DNA from: an uncultured Prevotella sp.
Lineage (GTDB): Bacteria > Bacteroidota > Bacteroidia > Bacteroidales > Bacteroidaceae
DNA length: 10,268 bases
Direction: 5' to 3'
Assembly: GCA_900768785.1 (NCBI GenBank)
Contig: CAAGEG010000062.1
Coordinates: 1 to 10,268 of the forward strand
A program made the translations under genes and the position numbers. Below are positions 1-8,400 of this stretch, one piece after another. The notes under the pieces are model-generated. The model was not told the origin of the DNA. It worked only from the letters and a program-made list of their open reading frames with translations, and did not search any database. Every line of letters begins with the position of its first letter. Positions within the stretch are counted from its first letter, which is position 1.

Positions 1-1031
1 CGGTCACTCCCCATGTGGGAGTGTGGATTGAAACAAGGCTAATTCATGAAGGTATAATGCCAATGGGTCGTCACTCCCCATGTGGGAGTGTGGATTGAAA
101 CTTACTAAATCATATATCTCACTCGCTGCACCTCGGTCACTCCCCATGTGGGAGTGTGGATTGAAACATTTGCCATTCCGCCCAGCATCGGCATGAAGAG
201 GTCACTCCCCATGTGGGAGTGTGGATTGAAACACCGCATGCGCCTCCACGTGGGGCTATATTGTTATGGTCACTCCCCATGTGGGAGTGTGGATTGAAAC
301 CCTTTCAGGTTTAAACGGATACGTAAAAAGCCCGGTAGTCACTCCCCATGTGGGAGTGTGGATTGAAACCCACCCGGTATGAAATAATCAACGCTTTTCG
401 GGTGTCACTCCCCATGTGGGAGTGTGGATTGAAACATCCAAAGTCAGTGAGGATAAAATAAATTAGGAGGTCACTCCCCATGTGGGAGTGTGGATTGAAA
501 CGTTTAACTTTATTTATGTTTAAATACCTCATCAGTCACTCCCCATGTGGGATTGTGGATTGAAACTTCCATTGGCTAATGCGAGCCGTTGGCGCGCTTA
601 CGTCACTCCCCATGTGGGAGTGTGGATTGAAACCTAAAGATGTTGTTGAACCATTAGACAAACCTGAGTCACTCCCCATGTGGGAGTGTGGATTGAAACG
701 CTATCGCACCCGTAATAACTGATTTACCATTACGTCACTCCCCATGTGGGAGTGTGGATTGAAACTTGAAGATAATCATTAAATAATATCTCCAAAATGT
801 CACTCCCCATGTGGGAGTGTGGATTGAAACCTTCAGGAAACAAACTTGGTTCTGCGGTTATATGGAGTCACTCCCCATGTGGGAGTGTGGATTGAAACCA
901 ATAGTACAGTAAAATCAGATGCTCATGTAGTAGTCACTCCCCATGTGGGAGTGTGGATTGAAACTTACAATTAGTTAAAACTTCAAATTCGCTGCCTTCG
1001 TCACTCCCCATGTGGGAGTGTGGATTGAAAC
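1..1031 (+). CRISPR. CRISPR array, subtype I-C-like repeat, 16 repeats and 15 spacers, truncated at left edge
   Basis: A 32-nt repeat (begins GTCACTCCCC, ends GTGGATTGAAAC) recurs with starts at 3, 70, 136, 201, 269, 338, 404, 470, 535, 602, 668, 734, 799, 867, 933 and 1000. Spacers are 33-37 nt and all differ. Bases 1-2 are the tail of a further spacer, so the array extends left. Each repeat holds a perfect 7-bp stem, CACTCCC with GGGAGTG, around a CATGT loop. Repeat length, stem and the ATTGAAAC end match subtype I-C repeats. In that family Cas5 (Cas5d/Cas5c) cuts 3' of the hairpin, leaving an 11-nt handle, here expected to be TGGATTGAAAC. This orientation implies plus-strand transcription with the leader to the left, so 1031 is the old, leader-distal end. 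No cas gene is in the window; the subtype rests on the repeat only. Confidence 0.97.
535..566 (+). repeat. Variant CRISPR repeat with one substitution in the hairpin stem
   Basis: This is the ninth repeat in the window and the only one that is not identical to the rest. Base 553 (repeat position 19) is T where the others have G. The change breaks the third pair from the base of the 7-bp stem (a C-G pair becomes C-T). The final repeat, 1000-1031, is intact, so the usual decayed repeat at the leader-distal end is not seen here. Confidence 0.95.
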
Positions 1032-1047
1032 ACTCACATATTATTAA

Positions 1048-1851
1048 TCAGAATCTTAGGTTTATATGTAATTTCCTTAGAATGGCTCGAATAAGAAACC
1101 ATAAATGCGAGCTGATGGTTCTGAATATTCCATAATGATTTTTCATTATGTCAAATCGTTCTAATAGAGAAGCTCTGTGATATTTGGTGGTTTGTCCTTC
1201 TCGTTGATAGCATGCAATAACTTTAAACACATTTTTTAGTGGCAAATGTTTCTGTTCTGCCACTTTCATTATGCGTATACACCAGTCTATATCAGCCGAA
1301 TGTCTATAGCATAAGTTGTATTTAATGTCTTTGGCAATATCTGTTCGGGCATAGAAAGCTTGATGACACACCAACATACCATGCAAAAACGATCTCCATG
1401 ACAACACTTTCGGAACAGAAAGATGCCTATGTCCGATATAATTCCCATCGTTATCAACTATGTCAGTATCTCCATAAATAACTGCCGGTAAATGTTTTTC
1501 ATCGTTCTCTTCAAGAGATTTTGATATGTCAGATAAGACACAGTTGTTTGGATAGAAGTCTCCGGCATTCATAAAGCACACATATTGCCCTGTTGCCAAA
1601 GCCAAACCTTTATTCATTGCATCGTATAATCCTTTATCAGGTTCCGAGTTTACAATTACTATATGACCGTTTGACACTTCATCGGATAAGTTTTTATACT
1701 TGTAGGCTATATCTGTTGTACCATCAGAAGAGGCTCCGTCTATGATGATATGTTCTATGTTTCCATAGTCTTGCTTCAACACACTTTCGGCTGTACGCAT
1801 AAATACAGCTGCTGCATTATATGTTATGGTTATAATAGAGAACTTTATCAT
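1048..1851 (-). CDS. Glycosyltransferase family 2 (WcaE-like)
   Basis: The 267-residue protein is a GT-A fold glycosyltransferase that should transfer a sugar from a nucleotide-sugar donor during surface polysaccharide or O-antigen synthesis at the cytoplasmic face of the inner membrane. The N-terminus FSIITITYN (4-12) is the first strand of the fold. IIIDGASSDGT (35-45) is the nucleotide-binding loop. SEPDKGLYDAMNKG (69-82) and FMNAGD (93-98) form the WcaE-type signature, with NAGD in the place of the metal-binding DxD. HQAFYAR (163-169) and SADIDW (185-190) are the acceptor and catalytic-base region. Length is usual for this subgroup. It is the second gene of a pair; its ATG overlaps the stop of the upstream GT4 gene (ATGA, 1848-1851), indicating translational coupling. 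Its stop lies only 16 bases from the last CRISPR repeat. Donor and acceptor sugars cannot be told from sequence. Confidence 0.93.
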   Translation of the reverse strand: MIKFSIITITYNAAAVFMRTAESVLKQDYGNIEHIIIDGASSDGTTDIAYKYKNLSDEVSNGHIVIVNSEPDKGLYDAMNKGLALATGQYVCFMNAGDFYPNNCVLSDISKSLEENDEKHLPAVIYGDTDIVDNDGNYIGHRHLSVPKVLSWRSFLHGMLVCHQAFYARTDIAKDIKYNLCYRHSADIDWCIRIMKVAEQKHLPLKNVFKVIACYQREGQTTKYHRASLLERFDIMKNHYGIFRTISSHLWFLIRAILRKLHINLRF

Positions 1852-3125
1852 AGTCGGTAATGTCTGTATGCTATTGCCTGATTATATATTTCTATGTATT
1901 TCATAGCCACACTTTGTTGTGAATATGATACTGCAACTTTATGTACGGCATTGATTTTCAGTTCATCATATTTGGCTTCTTCGGTAACCCAAAATATACC
2001 TTTTGCCAAATCTTCAGCACTTCTTGATAATGCCACATAGCCGTTTTTTCTATGTTCTATCATTTCCGGTATTCCTCCAACATTAAATCCTACGCAAGGA
2101 GTACCACAAGCCATTGCCTCCATTATTGTGTTAGGCAGATTATCTTCAAGAGATGGCAACACGAAAACATCGGCTGCATTATACACATCAACTATTTTCT
2201 GAGGTTCGTTTACATATCCTAAAGAATGGACTTTCAATTGGAAGCGCGAAGAATATTCTTCCGAGTGACCTCCAAGAATTACTATCTCATGTGTATCTTT
2301 GATTTGCGGATGTTCTTTAACCATCATCTCACATGCGCTAATCAAATAATCTATGCCCTTTCTGCTATCAGTAATCTTTTGAGAAACAAACAATATTATC
2401 TTTTTGTCTAAGGGCAAACTTAGGCGTTTACGTGCTTCGTTAATGTTTATTGGCTTAAACAAACGAGTATCTATGGTGTTTGGTATGTTTACGACTTCTT
2501 TTCCTGACAGCAGAGCGCTACTTTTAACGGCAAGAGCAAGCCATCTGCTACATGCTACAAAAATTATATTGTGTGCCTTCCATATTGTTTCTTTGCGCTT
2601 CCATGTCTTTACCGAAAGGTCATTTGCAGAACCACCTTGAGGCAAATATTGACAATTATGACATCCGCGCGTCATATACGCATGGCAATTGCGTGGATAA
2701 TGGCATAAAGATGTTGCAGGCCAGAAGTCGTGCATGGTCCAAACGACAGGTTTTCCGCTTTCCAGTATTTTTCTTATGCCTTTAAGCGACAACATACCTT
2801 GATTTATCCAATGCAAGTGTACCACATCTGCTTCTTTAAATTCCCTTAGTTTAGTGATATCATTACCTGCATTTGCGATGTCAATTTGAAATAAATTAGT
2901 GCGGCGGAAGTGTAAATGTATATATATGCACCAACGTTCCCACAAGAAAGCCAACTGTCTGCGTAGATTATTTCCAAGACCTATTACCGTTATATCAGAC
3001 GTTTCTTTATCTCTGACAAGCATTTTTGCCTTTACACCATTATTGTTAAGAGCGTCTAACAATCTGTTTGCCGCAACGGCAGCACCTCCGGTTTTCTCGC
3101 TTGTATTGACAATAAGCACTCTCAT
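1848..3125 (-). CDS. Glycosyltransferase family 4 (GT-B fold, WcaC-like)
   Basis: The 425-residue protein has two Rossmann-like halves typical of GT4 retaining glycosyltransferases. MRVLIVNTSEKTGGAAVAAN (1-20) is the N-terminal strand and glycine-rich loop. VVHLHWINQG (101-110) and WTMHDFWP (129-136) follow, as in WcaC-like enzymes. A cysteine-rich insertion has C141, C147, C155 and C158. The donor-binding half runs from about 240, with ILFVSQ (244-249), GY near 303-304, and PSLEDNLPNTIMEAMACGTP (324-343). The last matches the EX7E region, with D328 and E336 in register and E327 adjacent, a common variant. There is no membrane segment, so it probably acts peripherally at the inner membrane. 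It is first in a two-gene operon with a Bacteroides-type promoter just upstream. The ATG at 3123-3125 is chosen because it starts directly at the fold's first strand. The sugar specificity is unknown. Confidence 0.94.
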   Translation of the reverse strand: MRVLIVNTSEKTGGAAVAANRLLDALNNNGVKAKMLVRDKETSDITVIGLGNNLRRQLAFLWERWCIYIHLHFRRTNLFQIDIANAGNDITKLREFKEADVVHLHWINQGMLSLKGIRKILESGKPVVWTMHDFWPATSLCHYPRNCHAYMTRGCHNCQYLPQGGSANDLSVKTWKRKETIWKAHNIIFVACSRWLALAVKSSALLSGKEVVNIPNTIDTRLFKPININEARKRLSLPLDKKIILFVSQKITDSRKGIDYLISACEMMVKEHPQIKDTHEIVILGGHSEEYSSRFQLKVHSLGYVNEPQKIVDVYNAADVFVLPSLEDNLPNTIMEAMACGTPCVGFNVGGIPEMIEHRKNGYVALSRSAEDLAKGIFWVTEEAKYDELKINAVHKVAVSYSQQSVAMKYIEIYNQAIAYRHYRL

Positions 3126-3152
3126 AATTTATATTTTATTTACTCCTATACA

Positions 3153-3184
3153 CAAAAGTAAGACAAAAAGCCGAAACATCCAAA
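3153..3184 (-). promoter_or_regulatory. Bacteroides-type promoter for the glycosyltransferase operon
   Basis: On the minus strand TTTG (3184-3181) is followed after 20 nt by TACTTTTG (3160-3153). This matches the -33 TTTG and -7 TAnnTTTG boxes known for the Bacteroides housekeeping sigma factor, at the usual spacing. Transcription would begin near 3147, giving a leader of roughly 20 nt before the GT4 ATG at 3125. Confidence 0.7.
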
Positions 3185-3458
3185 TTTCAAAACATTTATA
3201 CGTGTTGAAAAATTCACAGACATTGATTTCTATCAAGATTTTATTACCATTGTTACATATCCTTTCTGTTTGTTTATTCCATATATTAATGAAAATAATA
3301 TCTTTGCATTGAACGAATAAAATTGTAATAGACATTATCCTCTAACCCCAAACGGTTATTTGAAATGATATGTTTTTGATTATGATTTATTCAAAAGAGA
3401 CAATAATTTTTAGTATTATAGTATTAGTTTTTAAGGTATTCTGATTAACATTGATGAT

Positions 3459-3484
3459 AAAAGGGAGCTGCGAAGCTCCCTTTT
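3459..3484 (-). terminator. Intrinsic terminator of the porU-porV-ispF transcript, potentially bidirectional
   Basis: A perfect 11-bp stem, AAAAGGGAGCT (3459-3469) with AGCTCCCTTTT (3474-3484), encloses a 4-nt loop (3470-3473). Read on the minus strand it has a GC-rich stem followed by TTTT and AT-rich sequence, 110 bases past the ispF stop. Because the stem carries A4 and T4 on opposite ends, it would also work for plus-strand transcription (GCGA loop, then TTTTC). It separates the ispF operon from the glycosyltransferase promoter downstream. Confidence 0.88.
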
Positions 3485-3594
3485 CATTATATCAATCATT
3501 AATATAACAAGTGTTATCTAAGCTAAAATGATAACATTACTAATATCTTTACGCATTATAAACAAAGTAATTACGTTGCGTTAATAACACTATC

Positions 3595-4095
3595 TTATCT
3601 ATTAACCTCCATATCACGCTCTATTAACACTACGGCATAAGCGCTAATACCTTCTTCTCTTCCCGTGTAACCCAACTTTTCTGTTGTTGTAGCCTTTATG
3701 GATATATCTTCTTCTTCCATTCCCGTTACCTCCGAAAGACACTTCTTCATTTCCTGAACATGAGGATTTATCTTTGGTCGTTCGGCGCATACGGTAGCAT
3801 CAATATTTACCGGTCGATATCCCTTTGTGGCAATCAGCTGTATTGTCTTTGCAAGTAATAGCTTGCTATCTATGTTTAGAGTATCATCAGAAGTGTCGGG
3901 GAAGTGGTAACCAATATCTCTCATGTTTGCAGCACCCAACATTGCATCACATATAGCATGTATTAACACATCCGCATCGCTATGTCCCAAGAGTCCTAAA
4001 GCATGTGGTATCTTGATGCCACCAAGCCAAAGGTCACGTCCTTCTACAAGCTTATGGACATCAAACCCCATTCCTACACGTATGCGTGTTCCCAT
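3595..4095 (-). CDS. ispF: 2-C-methyl-D-erythritol 2,4-cyclodiphosphate synthase
   Basis: IspF converts 4-diphosphocytidyl-2-C-methyl-D-erythritol 2-phosphate into the cyclodiphosphate with loss of CMP, in the MEP pathway to isoprenoids; it is a cytosolic homotrimer. The 166-residue length is typical. RVGMGFDVHKL (6-16) supplies metal ligands D12 and H14, and GHSDADVLIH (37-46) supplies H46; these align with D8, H10 and H42 of the E. coli enzyme. DIGYHFPDT (60-68) and KATTTEKLGYTGREEG (134-149) are the other family signatures, the latter contacting the cytidine nucleotide. All key residues are present. It starts 22 bases after the porV stop on the same strand and is the last gene before the terminator at 3459-3484, so it is probably cotranscribed with porU and porV. 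The function is unrelated to secretion; the linkage looks like shared transcription. Confidence 0.98.
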   Translation of the reverse strand: MGTRIRVGMGFDVHKLVEGRDLWLGGIKIPHALGLLGHSDADVLIHAICDAMLGAANMRDIGYHFPDTSDDTLNIDSKLLLAKTIQLIATKGYRPVNIDATVCAERPKINPHVQEMKKCLSEVTGMEEEDISIKATTTEKLGYTGREEGISAYAVVLIERDMEVNR

Positions 4096-4117
4096 GATTG
4101 ATATAGATTATCAAATA

Positions 4118-5284
4118 TTATCTTCTAAACAAATCCTTTATTCCGTCCATGTCAAAGGTAAGAGAGAACCTCAAAGTTTGGTCTAACGGATTGCTTTTTG
4201 CGGCAGCTATGACATATCCGCAATCAAGAGAGAATGCACTCATGCGAAATCCGGCACCTACAGTATAGTATTTTCTGTTACCTTTGTTCTCTGATTCATG
4301 ATGATAACCTGCACGAAGAGAGAATTTATCATTATAAACATACTCAGCTCCTACGCTCCAATTTATCTCTTGTAGCTCTTCTTTAAACCCACCGGGAGCG
4401 TCTGTAAAACTCTTAAATATACCACCTATACTTGATACTTCATAATAATCTTTCTGCACACGATTCTGATAATCCTCTTCAGATTCGCCTTCCTCTTGTA
4501 TCGGATAGGTTGGAACCAACAGCTTATTAGCATCGGCAGCTATGGTAAAGCGATTATACTCGTCGATAGGTACCATAAGTGCGGCTCCCAAACGCATGTT
4601 TGTAGGTATAAATTCACTATAATCGCTGCCGCCAAAGGTTATTTTGCTACCCACGTTACTTATGTTTAGACCTATGCCAAGCTGACATTCACGCTCGCCG
4701 ATATTGATATAGTTGTTATAATAGCATGCTAAGTCGGCTGCAAATGCGCTTCCCGGAGACGTATCATCGGTATAATCGTATGTCAAATCAGAATATATCC
4801 ATCTTACAGCTGCCGCCAATGAGAATTTTTCACTTAACATTAGAGAGTAAGCCACGTCAATAGACATCTCATAAGGGTTGATTGTCATAGCTCCATCGTC
4901 TTCTGAGGTCATTACTTCACCTAATGAAAAATATCTCAACGAAGCAGACACAGCGCTATAATCGCCTATACGATAATAACCTGAAAGATAAGCCAAGTCC
5001 ATATCGTTAACCAACGAGCGCAACCATGGTGTATAGTTGAGCGCAACTCCTGCCCTGCTGATACAAAACGGGTATTTTGCAGGGTTCCAATATTGAGAAT
5101 TGACATCCGGATCGGTAGCTACACCAACATCACCCATACCTGCTGCACGAGCATCAGGGGCTATTGTCTGTGATGTTACTGATGTATTTACCGGGTTAAA
5201 CATATCACGCTTGTCTTGCGCTGCAACGGAGACAGACACAAATGCAAGTATTGCAACCACTATTAATCTTTGAAAAATTTTCAT
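4118..5284 (-). CDS. porV: Type IX secretion system outer membrane protein PorV (LptO)
   Basis: PorV is a FadL-like outer-membrane beta-barrel of the T9SS. In Porphyromonas gingivalis it takes cargo from the SprA/Sov translocon and delivers it to PorU in the attachment complex. The 388 residues begin with a Sec signal peptide (MKIFQRLIVVAILAFVSVSV, 1-20, likely cut after A22 before Q23). The family region MFNPVNTSVTSQ (28-39), APDARAAGMGDVGVA (42-56) and YWNPAK (65-70) follows. Alternating aromatic and hydrophobic strands then run to a C-terminus typical of barrels (LRFSLTF, 371-377). An acidic stretch around 262-283 (EEGESEEDY) is probably an extracellular or periplasmic loop. It lies downstream of porU, 137 bases apart; the same porU-porV pairing is known in P. 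gingivalis. No Bacteroides promoter consensus is visible in that gap. PorQ or another PorV-like protein is the alternative, less likely given the motifs and neighbour. Confidence 0.94.
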   Translation of the reverse strand: MKIFQRLIVVAILAFVSVSVAAQDKRDMFNPVNTSVTSQTIAPDARAAGMGDVGVATDPDVNSQYWNPAKYPFCISRAGVALNYTPWLRSLVNDMDLAYLSGYYRIGDYSAVSASLRYFSLGEVMTSEDDGAMTINPYEMSIDVAYSLMLSEKFSLAAAVRWIYSDLTYDYTDDTSPGSAFAADLACYYNNYINIGERECQLGIGLNISNVGSKITFGGSDYSEFIPTNMRLGAALMVPIDEYNRFTIAADANKLLVPTYPIQEEGESEEDYQNRVQKDYYEVSSIGGIFKSFTDAPGGFKEELQEINWSVGAEYVYNDKFSLRAGYHHESENKGNRKYYTVGAGFRMSAFSLDCGYVIAAAKSNPLDQTLRFSLTFDMDGIKDLFRR

Positions 5285-5421
5285 CTTAATACTTTTATAT
5301 TAATATCTATGCAGGCAACGAGTGTTATTCTTGCTCTTATTGCGCTCTGCCTTTCTAAATAACTATAATTTGCAACATTTATTGTATTCGTCAAGATTAT
5401 AATCGCCACAAGCCATCAAGC
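5285..5421 (-). other. Untranslated gap between porU and porV
   Basis: The 137-base gap is longer than the others in this operon. It has no TTTG / TAnnTTTG promoter match on the minus strand and no clear terminator hairpin, so porV is probably reached by read-through from porU. The only near-miss for a -7 box is TAATCTTG (one mismatch, no partner TTTG). A 20-codon frame overlapping the porU stop is discussed as a finding. Confidence 0.45.
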
Positions 5422-8400
5422 TCATGGACGTATCACAATAAGCTTTTTAGCCTTTGACACCATGCCACTTCCATCGCTGCTCATCCTTACACGATAGATG
5501 TAAATACCTGTTGCGAGCTGTCTGCCGTTGCTTCCGTTGAGGTCCCAGTCAAGTGTATAAGTGCCTGTTGTAGTAACTCCGCGCTCCGTATGTGTCCACA
5601 AAGGTCTTCCGGTTATGTCGAATACGTCTATCGTAATATCAAGATTACTACCTGATCTATCATGGTTTACGATAAATGTTGTTGACGAACGTGCGGGATT
5701 TGACGAACAATCGATGTTGAAATAATCGGGTTTAAGACTCTTAACCACGTTGAATGTAAGTTCTGCGGTTGAAGAATTGTTTAATATATCCCAAGCTCTG
5801 AACATCAAACGATGTTTTCCGGGAGTCAGTTCCGGCAGACTATAGAATGTAGAGCCTGATGTATAGCTTCCGAAATCGTATGTAAAGTTGTCGTTAAGCA
5901 CATAAGTGTATTCCGGTTTACCATCGATGGTTAACAATAAGTCGTGTCCTATGCCAGAACCGGAGGTGTTTAGACCATCTTTGTCTGATAGTTGGGCATA
6001 GAAATAAGGTGTTGTGTTGATGTTATCTCCGTCAACGAATGTGGGAGAATTAAGATAACAATATATTGATGGCCCTATTGAGTCGTTGCGAACCACAGAA
6101 GTACCGCCGACGGTAAAGTCTTCGCTATATCCGGATAGCGTTTCGTTTGTTGTTTTGTTTGTTGCAAACAAATTGATAAGACCTTGTTCGTTGCTGTAAT
6201 CTATATCAAGCGGCATGGCAAAAGAGAATTCAAACTTGCCATTAATTATGTTGTTGCTACCATTAAAGAGCACTTTGTTTCGGTCGTAATATTGATATGG
6301 AGTTGACGCTCCTTCCTTTGACGTATCGTTCAACTTGCATAATATGAGTTGCTTAGAGTCTCTTACGAGTGCCGTAACTACGCCTTGACAGTCTTCATCT
6401 ATATTGTTTTCGGCTGTTTCGACATGTCCTTTCACTTTTATTATTGAGCCTGCTTTTAATTCAGGCAAGGTTGTTGCAGTCTTCAGACATACTCCATTAA
6501 TGCTATCAACGACAACTGCTTGTCGCGGAATATTCAGTCTAACGGCAGGATCTCCCATAAGAACATAATGCAACTTGTTTTCTGTAGCATCTGAAACCGT
6601 GTTCCCGATAGATGAACTTGACGTTATGAGGGAGTTCTTTGCAAGTCTTAGTGCCTCTCCGATAGTAGGATATTTACCTTCATTCTTTGTCAATAGATAT
6701 CTCATGAAGGCTGTATTGATTGCTTTATTCCTATCTGTATATACGGTACGTGTTGTTCCTATAAAAGCCAAAGCACCTCCTTGATTGTTAAGAACGGCAG
6801 CTTCGCCTATGTTTGCGTCTTGTGAGTCAAAAGGAACTATGTCACAAGCTGCCGTCAACCATAGTGGATATTTATCGTTAACAAAGGCTTCAAAGTCATT
6901 AACAGTCAATACTTTTTCGTGAGATAAGAAGTCGGGGCTTCCATGTCCGCTATAATTCATCACGAGAGCACCTTCCGACTGTTGTTTAAGCACAATTTTC
7001 TTGGCTTCAGGATAGCTATTCCCGGTGGCTGTAACCTCTCTGGGATAAGCATCCCATAGCACTCGCTTCACTCTTAGAGCAGGTTGGAGGTCTTCAACTA
7101 ATGTTGCAATATCGTCAGCATCTTTCATGTGCTGGTTATTGTTACCATCATCGCCCATAAACATCATGACATTCTGCCACTCGCCTGCGTTTTTGTTTTC
7201 CATATATTGTATGGTTCTATCAACCATAATCTTTGCTTCTGCCTCGTTGCGCACGGGGAAACGACCGACAGTCATATCCAATTTGTCTTTAGCTTTGGGG
7301 TCTCCGCCCTCTCCATCATCAAGACAGCAGAAGAAACCTTCGTTTACGTAACATGAAACTTGGCTATAGGAGTCTTCACTTTCATAACATAGCAACAGGT
7401 CGTTGGCATTTAACATTTTGCAATCGGGCGAATTGAGACGGTTATCCCACACTCCGTCACCAAAGAGTAATAGGTGTGAGGGCATTTCTTCTACGTTTTC
7501 GGCACGGTCATAAAGCATCTTTAGATACTTGCGATAAGCATTTGCGTCGGGTGTTCCGCTTGAGAATTCGTTATACAACTCATCTGCCGGCACTATGCGA
7601 ACCCTCATTCCGTCATGCGTTTCGTGGGCTTCTTTAAGTCTTTGAGCTTGTGTTAACAACTTGGCGGATGCAGGAATGATGATTATCATATCCGCAGGAC
7701 CGTCGGCGTGATGATTTTGATTGGTGATGTTATACACATATTCAGGTGTGTCAAAAACGGAAGATGCGAGTTGAGGACGTGCTCTTGGTGTGGTCTGACA
7801 AATAGAGATATGGTCAAGAAGAACGGGACCTCCGGATATCGTAGTCAGTGTTACGGTGGTGGTATCTCCCACTTCAGGTATCTCATAATAGGCTTCTGTT
7901 GCCTTGCCATGATCGTAAACGGTAAACGAATGGCTGTAGGTTCCTTTCGTTTCTCCATTAACTGCTATCTCGAAAGTAGTGTGTGTGCCTGTTGTTGCAA
8001 CCACATATACAACTCGTTTTCCACTGCCATCGCCCTTTGGAGTTACGAGAGTATAAGTCTTTGATTTGCCTTTTTCTATTGGAGAATTCTCAAAAAGGTT
8101 GCGCCCGCCATGATACCAAGCATAGTTATCTATCTCATGCAGGGTGTGATAATCATCGGCTGAGGGGTAGAAAGAATCTACAAAGGTGAGGCTATCTACG
8201 GTCAACGGTTCGTCAGACGTCTCTGTTAAGAAGTAGTAACCATAATCTGAATATGGATTACGTGTGCGTCTGTTGACAGTATTGCTGCTCCATGACACCG
8301 GTCCTTGCGCATGAAAGAGTCTCTTACCCTCAACGATACATGTAGGAACTTCCTTCAAATCGTCTGTTTCGATGATGTCTTCTTCTCTTAAAGTTTCGTT

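Larger units (their letters stand above)
3126..3594. other. AT-rich intergenic region between ispF and the glycosyltransferase operon
   Basis: This 469-base gap holds the promoter at 3153-3184 and the terminator at 3459-3484. I see no convincing gene. Weak structure is present on the ispF side: TGTTATC (3512-3518) pairs with GATAACA (3530-3536), and GTGTTAT (3511-3517) pairs with ATAACAC (3584-3590). These alternative hairpins lie between the ispF stop and the terminator. A plus-strand TATCTTTG at 3299-3306 and a short hydrophobic reading frame at 3370-3444 are treated as speculative findings, not as genes. Confidence 0.6.

Noticed and set aside
311..532. 73-residue minus-strand frame with a repeated FNPHSHMGSD peptide
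   Set aside because: It is the antisense reading of the CRISPR repeats. Repeat plus a 34-nt spacer is 66 nt, an exact number of codons, so the frame stays open by chance.
2226..3312. Several plus-strand frames opposite the GT4 gene
   Set aside because: They are antisense shadows of a well-supported gene and show no recognisable domain or own start signal.
3129..3335. 68-residue minus-strand frame directly upstream of the GT4 gene
   Set aside because: It covers the consensus promoter at 3153-3184, resembles no family I know, and is composed of low-complexity AT-rich sequence.
3511..3590. Inverted repeats TGTTATC/GATAACA and GTGTTAT/ATAACAC after ispF considered as a second terminator or riboswitch
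   Set aside because: The stems are short and AT-rich with large loops and no T-run, and a much stronger terminator follows at 3459-3484.
3923..4186. 87-residue plus-strand frame opposite ispF
   Set aside because: It is antisense to conserved IspF motifs and has no promoter or recognisable domain.
5285..5421. A separate promoter for porV
   Set aside because: No TTTG / TAnnTTTG pair is present on the minus strand; the best -7 candidate has a mismatch and no -33 partner.
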